From assembly GCA_032433595.1 (NCBI GenBank), contig JASWJB010000058.1, positions 62,001 to 126,000 of the forward strand: a DNA stretch of 64,000 bases. Reading direction: 5' to 3'. The translations under genes and the position numbers were made by a program. Below, one piece after another: positions 1 to 10,844 of the stretch. Below the pieces are notes generated by a model that searched no databases, had not been told where the DNA came from, and saw nothing but the letters and a program-made list of their open reading frames with translations. The DNA comes from Conoideocrella luteorostrata (Eukaryota > Ascomycota > Sordariomycetes > Hypocreales > Clavicipitaceae). The number at the start of each line of letters is the position of its first letter. Position 1 is the stretch's first letter.

Positions 1-27
1 AACTGATATATCCTGCATTATCTCACC

Positions 28-2088
28 TCATCTACGCCTTAATATATCCTCGCCCAAATCGCGAACTTTGACCTTTGACGGCCCGGGCTCCATCTCCACC
101 CACTTGCCTTCAGTCGTCCAAACACCTGCCTTGGTGTAATCGCCGCTGTCGCTGCCATCCATGAACGCAAATCGAAAATACTCTGGCAAGTCGAGCGTTT
201 GGTTTCTGGACCACAGAAACTTTCGCTTCGCATCTACATCTGCGAAATAAGATCTGAATCGCTCCACGTCGTTGACGAGAATGCTTATGCCGTCGAACTG
301 CTTAAAGCCCGGCTTGTCCCAGGTGAATGTGATATTCGACTGCGCCGCCGTGCTGTTGGACAGATCTACCGTGGGGGGGTGAATAGCCGGTAAGGGGGTG
401 CCCTTTTGAGCATCGCCTTGCAAGGCGGCATTAGTCTGAAGGACAGGGTCAAATCCCCATCGGGCAATACCGTTAATAAAGAGACCGACGAGGAGGCCCT
501 GGTAAAGAAGGGAAGGACGCATCTGTAAGCTTGTTCCGGGTAACAGAAGCAGCGCCAGAATGTAGTGATGGATTCTTAGGTTGAGACCGGGGAGGACAAG
601 AGCGATGACGATGCCGAATAGGAAAATGGCGTAGAGCTTGATGTATTTGAGGAAACGAGCCTCTTGGCGGAAAAACCATACTTGCGCGGCGACAATGACG
701 ACGAGGACAATGATGATGATGGAGAGAGCAGCCTTTGCGCCGGGTTGCTGGTTCAAGTCGTGCGCATTCAGGCGCTGGATGGGGATGAAGCTCAGTGTGT
801 AGTTGTCCAGAGCTCCAACCCAGCATGCGCCGAGCCAAAGAATCGTCTTTTCGACTTGAGCGGTCAAGCCGTTGAGTGTGCGCCGCACGCCCATCTTGTC
901 GTACATGACCCAAGCAACGAACATGGCTGGCAGAAACTTGCCCAGTATGTTGGTGAACAGCGCAGAAACCGATTTGTGCGATGGCGGATCGAGAGCCATG
1001 CCAACCGTCCAGAAAGCACCGATGAAAGTCGGGAAGAAAAACAACGCGGGCGAAGCGGTGAAGACGGAAAGCACCGTGGTGAAAACAACAGATATCGCCA
1101 AAAGCGCCCACCGCATGTCCTGGGCATCGCATCTTATATCCGGCAAGAATTGAATCGAAAGAGGGAAGTATGAGTTGAAAGCCACACTCGTGATGCCATT
1201 TCTCTGCGTACTCAAGTAATTCTGACTTCTGCCCGTGAGCTTGACCACGCCGCATCCGCCGCCGCCATTCGAAATAACGCCGGCATGTATGGCGGAGCCG
1301 CATATATACGAATCGCCGCGATATGTAGCATTTTCGGGCGCGACGTCGTTTGAAGGGCCACCCACCACAATCGGCTGGTAAATGACTTCCTGGTCACCAA
1401 CAGCGTGTGGGTTCAGCACCCGGTAGCTGGCGCAGTTTGCAGAGCACCGGAATGCAAATCCGCTGCCCCCAAAGGGCCGACAGTCATTACCATCGACACC
1501 GCATGTGTTTCCTGAGCCCCAATATGTGGCTCCGCAGCCGATAGTGTGTGGTTGACCCCATCCCGCCACTTCCGTGGCAATCTCGCCTTGCCTCTTGACG
1601 AGCACAAACGTGATGATCCAGATGGAGAAATAGAAGAACAGCAGCCAAAGTCGTCGCTTGAGCGTTGGAAGCAGTTTCTCCACGAGAAACAATGGATATT
1701 CCTGAATCATAGGAAAAAACGGCTTGATCCGATACGGCTGGGGGTTCGGAGGCCCGACGGACCATTTGCGCACGGCTCGTAGCATTCGGCGTGCGGGATA
1801 TGGAACCCATTTCCACCTCTTCCAGGCATTTTCGTCCTGTACGAATCGCGGCGTGGGCGGATCGCTCTCATCTTCTACTTGAAGCGTGCCATCGCTGGTA
1901 TCGAGCGGTGCGTCCGGATGTCCAACATCGCCGAGGTCATGGCCGCCGCGCCTGCGCTGGCTGTCGTGTTGACGATCTGAAAGGACGTTGATGGTGTTGT
2001 CGTCGTCGCCATCGATTCCGACATTGGCTTCGCGTCGCTCCGATTCCGTCATAAGGGGCTGGTTGTCGACCTCATCACGGTCGACCAT
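28..2088 (-). CDS. LCCL-domain multispanning membrane protein
   Basis: Single open exon encoding 686 residues. The ATG at 2088 is preferred because the frame upstream of it offers only a TTG. The N-terminus (about residues 1-130) is hydrophilic and acidic. A first membrane segment (LLFFYFSIWIITFVLV) is followed by a cysteine-rich LCCL domain with the family hallmarks: paired Cys, a GSGF segment, YRGDSYICGSAIHAGVI, then a Gly-rich GGGGCG stretch. After it come several hydrophobic segments, including runs at TTVLSVFTASPALFFFPTFIG and LSIIIIVLVVIVAAQVWFF, and a soluble tail. LCCL proteins with this membrane layout are widespread in filamentous ascomycetes; their biochemical role is unknown, and the LCCL fold is thought to bind lipid or ligand. 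The stop lies 28 bases from the window edge, so the gene is complete. Family call is firm, function is not. Confidence 0.88.
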   Translation of the reverse strand: MVDRDEVDNQPLMTESERREANVGIDGDDDNTINVLSDRQHDSQRRRGGHDLGDVGHPDAPLDTSDGTLQVEDESDPPTPRFVQDENAWKRWKWVPYPARRMLRAVRKWSVGPPNPQPYRIKPFFPMIQEYPLFLVEKLLPTLKRRLWLLFFYFSIWIITFVLVKRQGEIATEVAGWGQPHTIGCGATYWGSGNTCGVDGNDCRPFGGSGFAFRCSANCASYRVLNPHAVGDQEVIYQPIVVGGPSNDVAPENATYRGDSYICGSAIHAGVISNGGGGCGVVKLTGRSQNYLSTQRNGITSVAFNSYFPLSIQFLPDIRCDAQDMRWALLAISVVFTTVLSVFTASPALFFFPTFIGAFWTVGMALDPPSHKSVSALFTNILGKFLPAMFVAWVMYDKMGVRRTLNGLTAQVEKTILWLGACWVGALDNYTLSFIPIQRLNAHDLNQQPGAKAALSIIIIVLVVIVAAQVWFFRQEARFLKYIKLYAIFLFGIVIALVLPGLNLRIHHYILALLLLPGTSLQMRPSLLYQGLLVGLFINGIARWGFDPVLQTNAALQGDAQKGTPLPAIHPPTVDLSNSTAAQSNITFTWDKPGFKQFDGISILVNDVERFRSYFADVDAKRKFLWSRNQTLDLPEYFRFAFMDGSDSGDYTKAGVWTTEGKWVEMEPGPSKVKVRDLGEDILRRR

Positions 2089-3217
2089 GTTTGAAGCAGG
2101 GAACGAGAGAGGCAAAAGAGGCAGCTGCGAAGACCGCAATACAACTGGTTTGAGACGAGTTGGCTACGAATGCCCAGCCCGGCTGGGACGGAGAGAGTGG
2201 GTCGATCTGCGGAGGCCCCAAGAGCCCAAAGCATCTAGAATCGTCGTATCGCTATTATTAGTCGGACGATTGTTGGCTAGCTGTGTCCGCGTAAGCGTGC
2301 CAGGCGGGTAGGAGGAGAGACTGTACGGAGTAGTTACAATGAAGTCCAATTCTTGCCCCGCGATGGTTAGCCCTTAGGATTAAATATGATGACGAGCAAG
2401 GTGTTCAATTTAACCTCAATGGCTGGACGGGTGACGGTTATTGGTGCTTGAAAGAAAAACATACGGAGCCTGCAGTCACGGAATGAAATACCTTGTCAGC
2501 ATGTCGTGCCTGGATGAGGCACCATGTACACCGTACTCCGCAATCTGCATCACAATACTCCGTAGGCTGTGTCCCTGCGGACAGCATAGCTTGACGACCA
2601 CAGCATGAAGCACGCTCGGCCAGCTTGGCCTGGTTGGTTGGCTAGCCACAACTGGCTGCCTTTAGCCAACGTTGGTGCCCATCACATCTCTATTGGCATA
2701 TGCATGTACTGAATGTGCTGCTGCACCTTAATAGCATGATACGGCCTACAATACAACATGTGCCAGGGGAGAAGAATTGCCTCCGGTTGCGCCATTGATC
2801 TTCTTGGTAAGAATTGTTGTCAGTTGCCCACTGGAGATGCCCCCGGCGATGTCCACTGGGTAACCCTCTCTTGACCTCCGCATCACCGCCGTGGCAATGC
2901 CGACTTTCAAGTGCCCGGATGAATGTCGGCAGCCTGGAGAATGGCGCTGCGCCTGCTAATGCCCGGAACAAGCTGAGCGTTCATTGGTCGACTGCCTTTT
3001 TTTTTCCGACTTGAGGTTCAAATAGGGAATGCACTCAGATGAGACCGGGTTGGACTACAAAGCTTACGATATCTCGCTTTCGAGGTCCTGCTAATCAGAA
3101 TAAGCTTGATAATAACTCATGCTGCGTTGAACACCTCGAGATTGGCTTACTGGTGTCGTCGTGCACTGCCCTCCAACCCAACCATCCTGTTCAGCCTTCG
3201 ACATCGCTGGTTTCAAG
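2089..3217. other. Intergenic region between divergent genes (LCCL protein and QTRT2)
   Basis: A 1.1-kb divergent promoter region. Short frames on both strands look like shadows. It contains three copies of the TACTCCGTA-type word (2324-2333 as TACGGAGTAG, 2533-2540 and 2556-2564). No other element is evident. Confidence 0.5.
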
Positions 3218-4645
3218 ATGAGTGGGACAGAGCCGATCAACAACTCGAACATGCCTGCTGGAAAGGTTTTCGAACTTCTCGGTGCTACTGTCGCTGATGG
3301 CTGCGTTGCCCGACTCGGACGCTTGTGTATTCCGGGCAGAAGACCGATCGAGACTCCTAGTTACACGGCAGTCACGTCTCGAGGTGCTATACCCCATCTC
3401 ACTCCTGATAATGTGACGAAGCACACAAACCTGGGCGCTGCCTACATGGCTTTGGAAGATTGTGAGCGGAACATGCTGCTATACCCTTGTGATGTGTCCC
3501 GATTGCTAACGTATACTGCAGTTGTTGAACGAAAGGAGCCCCCTATTTACAATACGCCTCACCACCAGAGCCTGAGGCGGCTGCACACTTTCACCTCCCT
3601 AGCGTCAGACAGAACTACTATCCTTGGCGCGCGAAGATGTCCCGCGGTCATCACACCTATGGGCAATGGAGCCAAAGCTGTGACCCTGTTCACGTCAACA
3701 GGCTTCGCCAGTGTCAATGTGGCCCAATACGCGGCTGCCGTCAAGAACCTGCAGCCAGACGTGGTTGTGCCTTTGGCTGATTCGTTGCATACAAGCGCCA
3801 CGCCGGCCTCGAAGAAGCTCACGAAGATGGTGGAACGTACAGAAGAATGGGTGGATGCCTTTCTGCAGCAGTTTGAGAGTAGAGAGCGCCTGGACGAACT
3901 AGGCATTTCTGTCTTTGCACCAATCCTCCCCGTGGAGCTCCCTATTCAATGGGACTATCTACGACATCTCGCCGAAGATATTACGGAGCATCTGTCCGGA
4001 CTGGCCATTTACGGCGTCAACATCCTACCGGAGCTCCAGGCGTATAAGCCCCTGGATCAACTACCAAGACTCTCATTTGATGAGCCCAAGTCTCCTCACG
4101 ATGTCCTGCGTCAAATATCATTAGGCGTAGATATTTGCGCCGTCCCCTTCGTCAATAGCATCTCTGATGCAGGGATCGCATTGACCTTCACCTTTCCGCC
4201 ACCCGACGTAGAAGCACCACAACCTCTAGGCATCAACATGTGGTCGCAAGAGCATAGAGTTGCTATCAAACCGCTACAGGACGGCTGCCAGTGCTACGCT
4301 TGTACATATCACCATAGGGCGTACTTGAACCACTTGCTAAATGCAAAGGAGATGCTAGGTTGGAATCTGTTGCAGATCCACAACCACCACGTTGTAGACA
4401 AATTTTTTGAAGGCATACGGGCAGAACTACACAAGGGCTTGGATAATTTTGAGGAGAGCAGGAAGAGCTTCCTTGCGGCTTATGAGTCTGATTTGCCGGA
4501 GGGGACGGGTCAGCGACCGAGGGCGAGAGGATATCATTTTAAGAGTGAGGCTGGACAGGATAAGATCAATAAATCAACGTGGGTGGACTTGGACGCAGTA
4601 GTTGCGAATGGAAAGGTCGCCAATGCGGGAAATGGAAGTATATAG
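3218..4645 (+). CDS. QTRT2: Queuine tRNA-ribosyltransferase accessory subunit 2
   Basis: Non-catalytic partner of the eukaryotic tRNA-guanine transglycosylase heterodimer, which puts queuine into the wobble position of GUN-anticodon tRNAs; in animals it is associated with mitochondria. The ATG at 3218 (MSGTEPINNS) is chosen because the longer frame begins only with GTG. Early landmarks are the PSYTAVTSRGAIPHLTPD segment, the family's (T/S)xxGxVPHLT region. Near the C-terminus lies the TGT zinc motif CxCxxCx(25)H: Cys337, Cys339, Cys342 and His368 in spliced numbering. A 60-nt intron (3462-3521; donor GTGAGC, branch GCTAAC, acceptor CAG) is a multiple of three and has no stop, so the frame reads through it; spliced length is 455 residues and unspliced 475. 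The catalytic QTRT1 subunit is not in this window. Confidence 0.9.
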   Translation: MSGTEPINNSNMPAGKVFELLGATVADGCVARLGRLCIPGRRPIETPSYTAVTSRGAIPHLTPDNVTKHTNLGAAYMALEDCERNMLLYPCDVSRLLTYTAVVERKEPPIYNTPHHQSLRRLHTFTSLASDRTTILGARRCPAVITPMGNGAKAVTLFTSTGFASVNVAQYAAAVKNLQPDVVVPLADSLHTSATPASKKLTKMVERTEEWVDAFLQQFESRERLDELGISVFAPILPVELPIQWDYLRHLAEDITEHLSGLAIYGVNILPELQAYKPLDQLPRLSFDEPKSPHDVLRQISLGVDICAVPFVNSISDAGIALTFTFPPPDVEAPQPLGINMWSQEHRVAIKPLQDGCQCYACTYHHRAYLNHLLNAKEMLGWNLLQIHNHHVVDKFFEGIRAELHKGLDNFEESRKSFLAAYESDLPEGTGQRPRARGYHFKSEAGQDKINKSTWVDLDAVVANGKVANAGNGSI

Positions 4646-6890
4646 AATCAGTCGAGCACTAGAAACGAGGAGAGACGATCTGATAGCACGTTTTGTTCCT
4701 AAAGCGGAGACGCATTGGTTGTATGCATGGTAGTAATGATTCACTCGCGCGCAACCTAAGCCAGGGGATTTCGGGCTCAGAAGCCCTGGATACTGTCGCT
4801 GAATGACGGCACAAGTTGCTTTTTCGATAAACCTGCGAAAAACTAGATCTAAAATTGACGGCGACTCTTCTAAAAAAAAAAAGGAGGTTCAAACACAGGC
4901 TTGTCACACCTATTGCGTTCATTAGCCGCTTGCCCTATGATGAATGAAGCATGCTAATATTCGCGCATATAGGTTTTATAAAGCATCTGATACCTGGGCT
5001 CTATACAGAAAACTCTAACTGAGAGTTTGCTCTCGGTCCGGACCAATTCGCGTCGAGCATTTGATGGGCTATGATGGGCGTAGTCTTCTGCAAATTATCC
5101 CGCTCGCGCTATCCATCGGTAGCGACCTAAGCTAGCACTAGACAGGAGTCTAGAATTCCCTCGTGAGACGATGTATATACAAGATATCGCTTCGGCCCCA
5201 GATGCCGTAGCCAGATTACAGACCGGTCGGTTCGGTGAGCAATTGTGGGAAAACGTGCGCATTGGAGTGGCAGCTGCATGTAATATGCCTGGGGTTGTTG
5301 ATGGAACCGAACCATCCCTTCCGCGATATGCATATACTTTTGGGGGTGGCGTCGAATGTTCTCTTTTGACCCTATTGTGCACCAACAGCAACGCTGGGCC
5401 AATATTGGCATTTTCTCATGCTATATTGGGGCCAGCGGATCGAGGCTTTTCTTCTGCATACAGGTCTTGGGCACGTGGTGGAGGGGAGTCACTCATCGTC
5501 GCGGCGTCGGGACAAAACACCGCGGACCTGCCATCTTGGCGATGAGCCCTGAGTCCTGTGCTGGAGGGTTAGCGAGTCATTACAAATACGGAGAAAATCC
5601 TGCCATCGGGCATTATATCTCTCAAGGGCCTTAAAAGTCGAACATCCACTCGTAATATTTGAGACGGTGGAAGCAAAGAAGCCACCGGTACGGCGTCAGT
5701 TTCTACCTTGCACTATTTGTCCGTTAACTAATTGAGGTGACGGATGCCGCAACAATCGCAGCTGTGCTCCAAAATGTCTTCTTACCTCAAATCTCCGTGG
5801 CCGTTCCGTACTAGTTCTTGTTCGCATGTAAACAACAATCATTCTTAAAAAGAACCTTGGATGAACTCAGAGGCCCCCGGCCCCCCGCAAGCGCCAATGG
5901 GAGGCACTGATGAGAGCACGAGGCGCTGCTGCTGATGGCCCCTTGTCGCTGACGGCACCTCGTGGCACCCTCTGGTCACTATTGTAGTAACAAAGTTTGA
6001 TGTATTCCCCATTGAACGCAAGCCACGGTCCGTTCTCTAGTGGCCCAGAAGAGGAGCTGCAACGGGAAAGTGGTGGAGCTGCCTGCTTGGCTACGTTAAG
6101 ATTGCAAGCTGTTGATGTTTGATTCTCCAGATCGGGCAAGACTGGGGCGACGTGCAATCTTGTACCCTTGTACCGTCGTAGCTTGTTCTCCTGCACTTTT
6201 GTTCCCGTTCCCCATACTATACTTCCTCAACATTGAGCGTACAGTAACCAGTTATTCGTCGCAACTTTTCGACCTCAGCACGACGCCACCGCTTCCGCAA
6301 ACAGGCACACCTAGAGCTGACAAGGCAGTGCTCTCCCCGACACACGAACGAACGAACCGGATGCCTTCTTCCTCGCTTGGCTTATCCACCCCTATCCCAG
6401 CCTTGTCCTCCACACCCGGTAGCTCTCCAGACCATCGTTGTTGGCGCAGAACTGGCATGCTTCCTCACAAGGTTCGCACCAGCACGTGCTGCCGTTCCTG
6501 GTGGTGAAGCGTTCATAGTGCTCCCGAGATTGCTCGCGAAGGAGGGTTTCCGGAGGGTCAATAACCCCCCACCCGATGGAGTTGTCGAGATGGCTCTTCG
6601 GTCATAACGAGCTGCTTGACAAGTCGTCATGTACAGAGTAGCATCCGGCCCCATTGACACCGCCCGGTCGGTTGGCTCCGACCCATGGCTCGCATCTTTT
6701 GATCCGTCGGTCGGCAGCGCGGCGATTGTGATAAATTTGAAATGCGAGCTACGAAGCATATAATAAGCCCATCCCACGTCCTAGTTCAGCTCTGCCCTCC
6801 TTCTCCTCCTTTCCGCCCTCTTTTAAGCTTGTCCTAAAAGCCAATTGCCTCTTCTTCGTTTCTTTCACGCGAACGGGGATCTTCGCAATC
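4646..6890. other. Intergenic region without a convincing gene
   Basis: Several short overlapping frames occur on both strands (for example 5171-5545 + and 6382-6777 -), but none shows a recognisable domain, splice continuity or strand-consistent codon bias. The last few hundred bases serve as the promoter of the phosphatase gene. Confidence 0.4.
6759..6767 (+). promoter_or_regulatory. TATA-like element of the alkaline phosphatase gene
   Basis: TATAATAAG lies about 125 nt upstream of the ATG at 6891 and is followed by a pyrimidine-rich leader typical of fungal 5' UTRs. Confidence 0.4.
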
Positions 6891-9103
6891 ATGCTTGCCA
6901 AGCTCAACGTCGTTGCCGTTGTGGCGGCTTCGCTCTCAGCCGTCTCGGCCCAGACTTTCCAGCGTCTTGGAACTTGCCCTACCTTGGGCTGTGTCCTCCC
7001 ACCTGACCAGAGTGACTTCCTCCCTGGCCAGCTTTTCGATCTGAGAGTCGAAGTCCACGCCCCGGTCAATGGCTCCGAAGCTGCCCACGATGGCAAGCCC
7101 GATGAGAAATTCAAAGTGACGATTGCCAAGGAGGGTAAGGAGCCGCAGGATATCGCCAAGGCTTTCAAGATTGAAGAGCCAAAGTTGGAGAAGTGGACCT
7201 TCAAGTGGTACGAGGACCTGTTTGCTGAAGACAATAAGACCCCCTCCGTCGTCAATGTCGCCTCCAAGGCTTATCGCAAGCTGTCCTTGAACGAAGCCGG
7301 CAAATACACCGTCACTCTGGAGTACTACGGCGGCGAGAAGACCACTGCTGAATGGGTCGTTCGTCCTATCGTCAAGGAGCGCAAGGCCAAGAATGTCATC
7401 TTTTTCATCGGTGATGGCATGACCACCAACATGGTAAAGATCTAGAAACTTGAAAAGGAAAAACTGGACAGGCTGGCTAACAAGTCCTAGATTACTGCTG
7501 CTCGTTTGCTCGGACACAAGAGCATTAACGGCAAGTATCAGACTCGCATGCAGATGGATGAATTTCCCGTCCTTGGTCATCAGATGACCCATTCGATCGA
7601 CAGCTATATCACCGACTCTGCCAACTCTGCTTCTGCTCTGTACTCTGGTCATAAGAGTACTGTCAATGCCATGGGGTAGGCTAACAGCACGGTCCGGGCT
7701 TTCTGGCTAGAAATGCGACTAACAAGCGATTAGTGTTCACGCCGACTCTTCTCCCGACCCTTTCGACGATCCCAAGGTTGAGACCATTGTCGAGATCTTT
7801 CGCCGAATCACCGTACGTTTCTTGCAGCGAACCGTTCATTTACGAATGAGATATACTAACTCATAACAGAAAGGTGCTTGGGGTGCTGTCTCTACTGCCT
7901 TCCTGGCTGATGCTACGCCCATTGCTCTCACTGGCCACACCCGCCGTCGCTCTGAGTACGGTCCCCTGATTGACCAAGCTCTCAACGGTATGACCAACTA
8001 CAGCTGGACTAACCATGGTGGCCCTGATGTATTCTTCGGAGCCGGTGCCGAGCAATTTTTTGCTGGCAAGGGCACCTACCAAGGAAAGGACTACTATGAG
8101 GCGTTTGCCAAGAAAGATTATACTGTCAGCTTAAACAAGACCTCCCTCGAGAAGATCGATATCAGCAAGAGGGCTCTCGGTGTTTTCTGCCAGAGCAACC
8201 TGCCCGTATGGCTGGACCGTAACGTCTACCCTGAGAACCTGGAGTCTTTCAAGAACGACCCCAAGGGCGGAAAGAAACCAGCTCTCGATCTTCCTGGTCT
8301 CAAGGATATGACCCTTAAGGCCGTTGAGGTTCTTCACAAGCGTGGTGGTGACAAGGGTTTCTTCCTCATGTCTGAGGCTGCCTCTGTCGACAAGCAGATG
8401 CATGCCCTTGACTATGACCGTGCCCTAGGCGATCTCTTGGAGTTGGACGATACTGTGCGTGCCACCATCAAGAAGCTTAAGGAGCTTGGAATCTTCGAGG
8501 AAACCTTGGTCGTTGTCTCCGCCGATCACGGCCACGGATTCGAGTGAGTGGATGTATCTGGAATTTTCTGCTACGCTGCGATTGCTAACGACGAATCCTA
8601 GTGTCTGGGGGTCTGCCGACACCGAGTATTTGTCCAAGCAGCAGGATGAGCGCACCAAGCGCAACGCTATTGGCGTTTACGAGAAGTCTGGTCTGTCTCA
8701 ATACACCGAGAAGCCTAAGAACCTCAACTACGGAACTGGCGTCAACTTCCCTGCCAACTGGGAGCCTCGATATGCTATCGCCGGTGGTGTTGGTGCTGCA
8801 CCGGACCACCGCGAGGACTACAAGGTCCACAAGAGCGGACCTCGTGAGCCTGCCGTTAAGAGCTCCGATGGCTATGTTGTCAACCCCAAGGATGCCCCCA
8901 ACGGCATTGTCATCAACGGCACCCTCCCTACCAGCGAGGCCCAGGGTGTCCACTCCCTGACTGATGTCCCCGTATTTGCCATGGGGCCCTGCCAGGAGAC
9001 CTTTGGCGGAACATTCAATAATGTCGATATTTTCTACAAGATGGCTACTTGCCTGGGGCTGGCTCGCCCCAACACCAGCTCCTGCAAGCCTAAGAAAATG
9101 TAG
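6891..9103 (+). CDS. Secreted alkaline phosphatase family protein
   Basis: PhoA-type metal-dependent phosphomonoesterase, probably extracellular or vacuolar. Five exons: 6891-7433, 7491-7675, 7734-7812, 7870-8543 and 8602-9103; every junction has a GT donor and AG acceptor and the frame is continuous, giving 660 residues. Residues 1-20 form a signal peptide (ending SAVSA). Residues about 25-155 form a separate beta-rich domain ahead of the catalytic core. The core begins at NVIFFIGDGM (metal ligand Asp175), carries the nucleophile motif DSANSAS (Ser224), then SADHGHGFD for metal binding and HSLTDVPVFAMGP with the late metal His. Intron branch sites GCTAAC and CTAAC are visible. Substrate cannot be read from sequence; phosphate scavenging is the likely role. 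Confidence 0.9.
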
Positions 9104-9818
9104 TTTTCCTTTTCCTTGTCTTTATTTTTAATTGCGGTGGCCAACGTGTGTGAGCGATGAAATAGAGCGGATGATAATGACGTGATGAGAAAGTTGTAGA
9201 ATAGCGAATAGAATATAAATGAAGGCTGTAGAGTAGAGTTATTGGAGAGTGTGTGCACAGTATCAGCAAATAATGAACGAAACACATATGAGAACAATAT
9301 TTTGTCCCCCACGAGTATGCATGCGTCAGTGTGCAGTGTGCAGTGTGCAGTGTGAGTGTGAGTGGTGTATTGTGAGTTATCAAAATCCTTTTTCTTATCT
9401 TCCCGCCTTTCTTTCCGACGGTAGATGAAAACATACAAAGAGTTGAGAGGGTGCCATGTCTAAAACCCGAACTTTCCCGCCAAATCTCTCCCTTAAAGAA
9501 CCAAATCAACGATAAATCCCCACCTTGAACTTTTGTCCCACCCTGTCATCGGTAGTCAAGTCTATGCTACATGTGAAAATTCTCAATCCAAACAATCTCT
9601 CAGCGATGGCCGGCATCTCTATGCGGGAGGCTGGTTGGGGGGGTAGGCACTGCCGTATTTGCGTACCGCTGGTTATTTTGAGTCAGGTTAGCCCGTTGCT
9701 CGCGCCGTCAAAATCGACAAAGATGGGGGATTCCGAGGAAAGAAGATTTGAGTCAAAAAAGAGGAGGGCAATACTCACACGGGGCGTAATAAGTATTCCA
9801 ATGACCCGCAATGTCCTT
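9104..9818. other. Convergent 3' intergenic region
   Basis: Spacer between the ends of the phosphatase (+) and cutC (-) genes. It holds the 3' UTRs and a CAGTGTG tandem repeat. No gene seen. Confidence 0.5.
9327..9354. repeat. CAGTGTG tandem repeat (four copies)
   Basis: Four consecutive 7-nt units CAGTGTG followed by degenerate AGTGTG units, about 220 nt after the phosphatase stop codon and probably in its 3' UTR. Confidence 0.85.
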
Positions 9819-10634
9819 CTAAGCCACCGAGACGGAACTCAGCTGAGCCACCATCCTAACCAGCTCATCCGAGTTGATCTGTTCGGCTGGACGATCAGGC
9901 CTCTCAGTCAAAGCAGACGAGTGCATCCAAACAGCGCCTTCGCCGTGCTCGGCCAGCTGTCTGGCAGGATCCAGGACGTTGTCGGATCTGAGCCCGCCAC
10001 CGATAATGATTTGAATCCGCGTAGCCATCCTGTGGCACAAAAACTCTATGTTGCGGATATTGTTAACAGCGTTGCCAAATCCGCCGGCCGTGAGGAGCCC
10101 ATGGAAGCCAATGTCGATTAGGGTCTGGACGCCATCCATAGCACGCTTAGTGGCTGCGATGGGGTCGAAGGCCCGGTGAAACACACAGCTAAAGGGCTTG
10201 GCTATGTCGATGAGCTGCTTACACTGGCGCTCGTCAATTTTGATGCCCTCTGGCTGCCCAGTGTACGAGTCTATAGCTGCAGAAGGCTCCAGAATGCCGA
10301 AGACGAAGCCGTCACCACGACATGGGTCCATGAGGCCGGTAGCCTTGAACTCCGTGATCGAACGGCCCATGGCTTCGACTTCGGCGGCAGTGTAGATGAA
10401 ATCCTGGGTGCCGTCCGAGGGTGCCCCGCGTGGGCGGATCATGATACGCACCGGGATTTTGATATGGCCGGCTACCCTGGCGTACTCCGACACCGAAGGG
10501 GTGGTTCCTCCGAGAGGATACGAGCCGGTGGCGTTGAGTTCAACCCCCGAGGCGCCTTGGTTTTGAGCCTTCAAGATGGAGTCGCCGGAGAAGACGGCCA
10601 CCTCGAGGGGCATCTTGATGTACGTTCTGTTCAT
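9819..10634 (-). CDS. cutC: Copper homeostasis protein CutC
   Basis: TIM-barrel CutC family protein, here 271 residues from the ATG at 10634 (MNRTYIK...); a second ATG at 10613 (MPLEVAVFS) is the position that aligns best with the family start. Seen in order: LEVAVFS, GASGVELNATGSYPLGGTTPS, the IPVRIMIRPRGA strand, GFVFGILEP, the FHRAFDPI segment, LLTAGGF and IIIGGGLRSDN, which are characteristic CutC elements. The reading frame stays open upstream to 10901, but that stretch is a pyrimidine-rich leader whose translation is an artificial hydrophobic run, and a TATA box lies inside it. No intron. Family members are cytosolic; the link to copper comes from bacterial and animal work and is debated. 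Confidence 0.92.
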   Translation of the reverse strand: MNRTYIKMPLEVAVFSGDSILKAQNQGASGVELNATGSYPLGGTTPSVSEYARVAGHIKIPVRIMIRPRGAPSDGTQDFIYTAAEVEAMGRSITEFKATGLMDPCRGDGFVFGILEPSAAIDSYTGQPEGIKIDERQCKQLIDIAKPFSCVFHRAFDPIAATKRAMDGVQTLIDIGFHGLLTAGGFGNAVNNIRNIEFLCHRMATRIQIIIGGGLRSDNVLDPARQLAEHGEGAVWMHSSALTERPDRPAEQINSDELVRMVAQLSSVSVA

Positions 10635-10837
10635 GTTGAGGGGAGCTAGCTGGTCTGTTGTCCTGCCCCTGCTTGTCGATGATGATGAGTTTGTTGCTAT
10701 TGTTTCTGTCGAAACGGGATGAAGATGACGAAGGAGGAGAAGAAAACCGAAAACTAAAAGAAGGAAGATCGGATGGGGGACAGAGAAAAGAGCGAAAAAG
10801 AACAGAAAGGAATGGGCGAGCGTAGAACAGCTAGGTT

Positions 10838-10844
10838 TTTTATA
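10838..10844 (-). promoter_or_regulatory. TATA box of cutC
   Basis: TATAAAA on the minus strand, about 200 nt upstream of the ATG at 10634. It lies downstream of the longest frame's start at 10901, which argues that the extra N-terminal frame is not translated. Confidence 0.5.

Noticed and set aside
473..1303. 276-codon minus-strand frame
   Set aside because: Lies in a shifted frame inside the LCCL-protein gene, with Arg/His/Ser-rich composition typical of a shadow.
6936..7652. 238-codon minus-strand frame
   Set aside because: Antisense shadow crossing exon 1, intron 1 and exon 2 of the phosphatase gene.
10176..10649. 157-codon plus-strand frame
   Set aside because: Exact antisense shadow of cutC.
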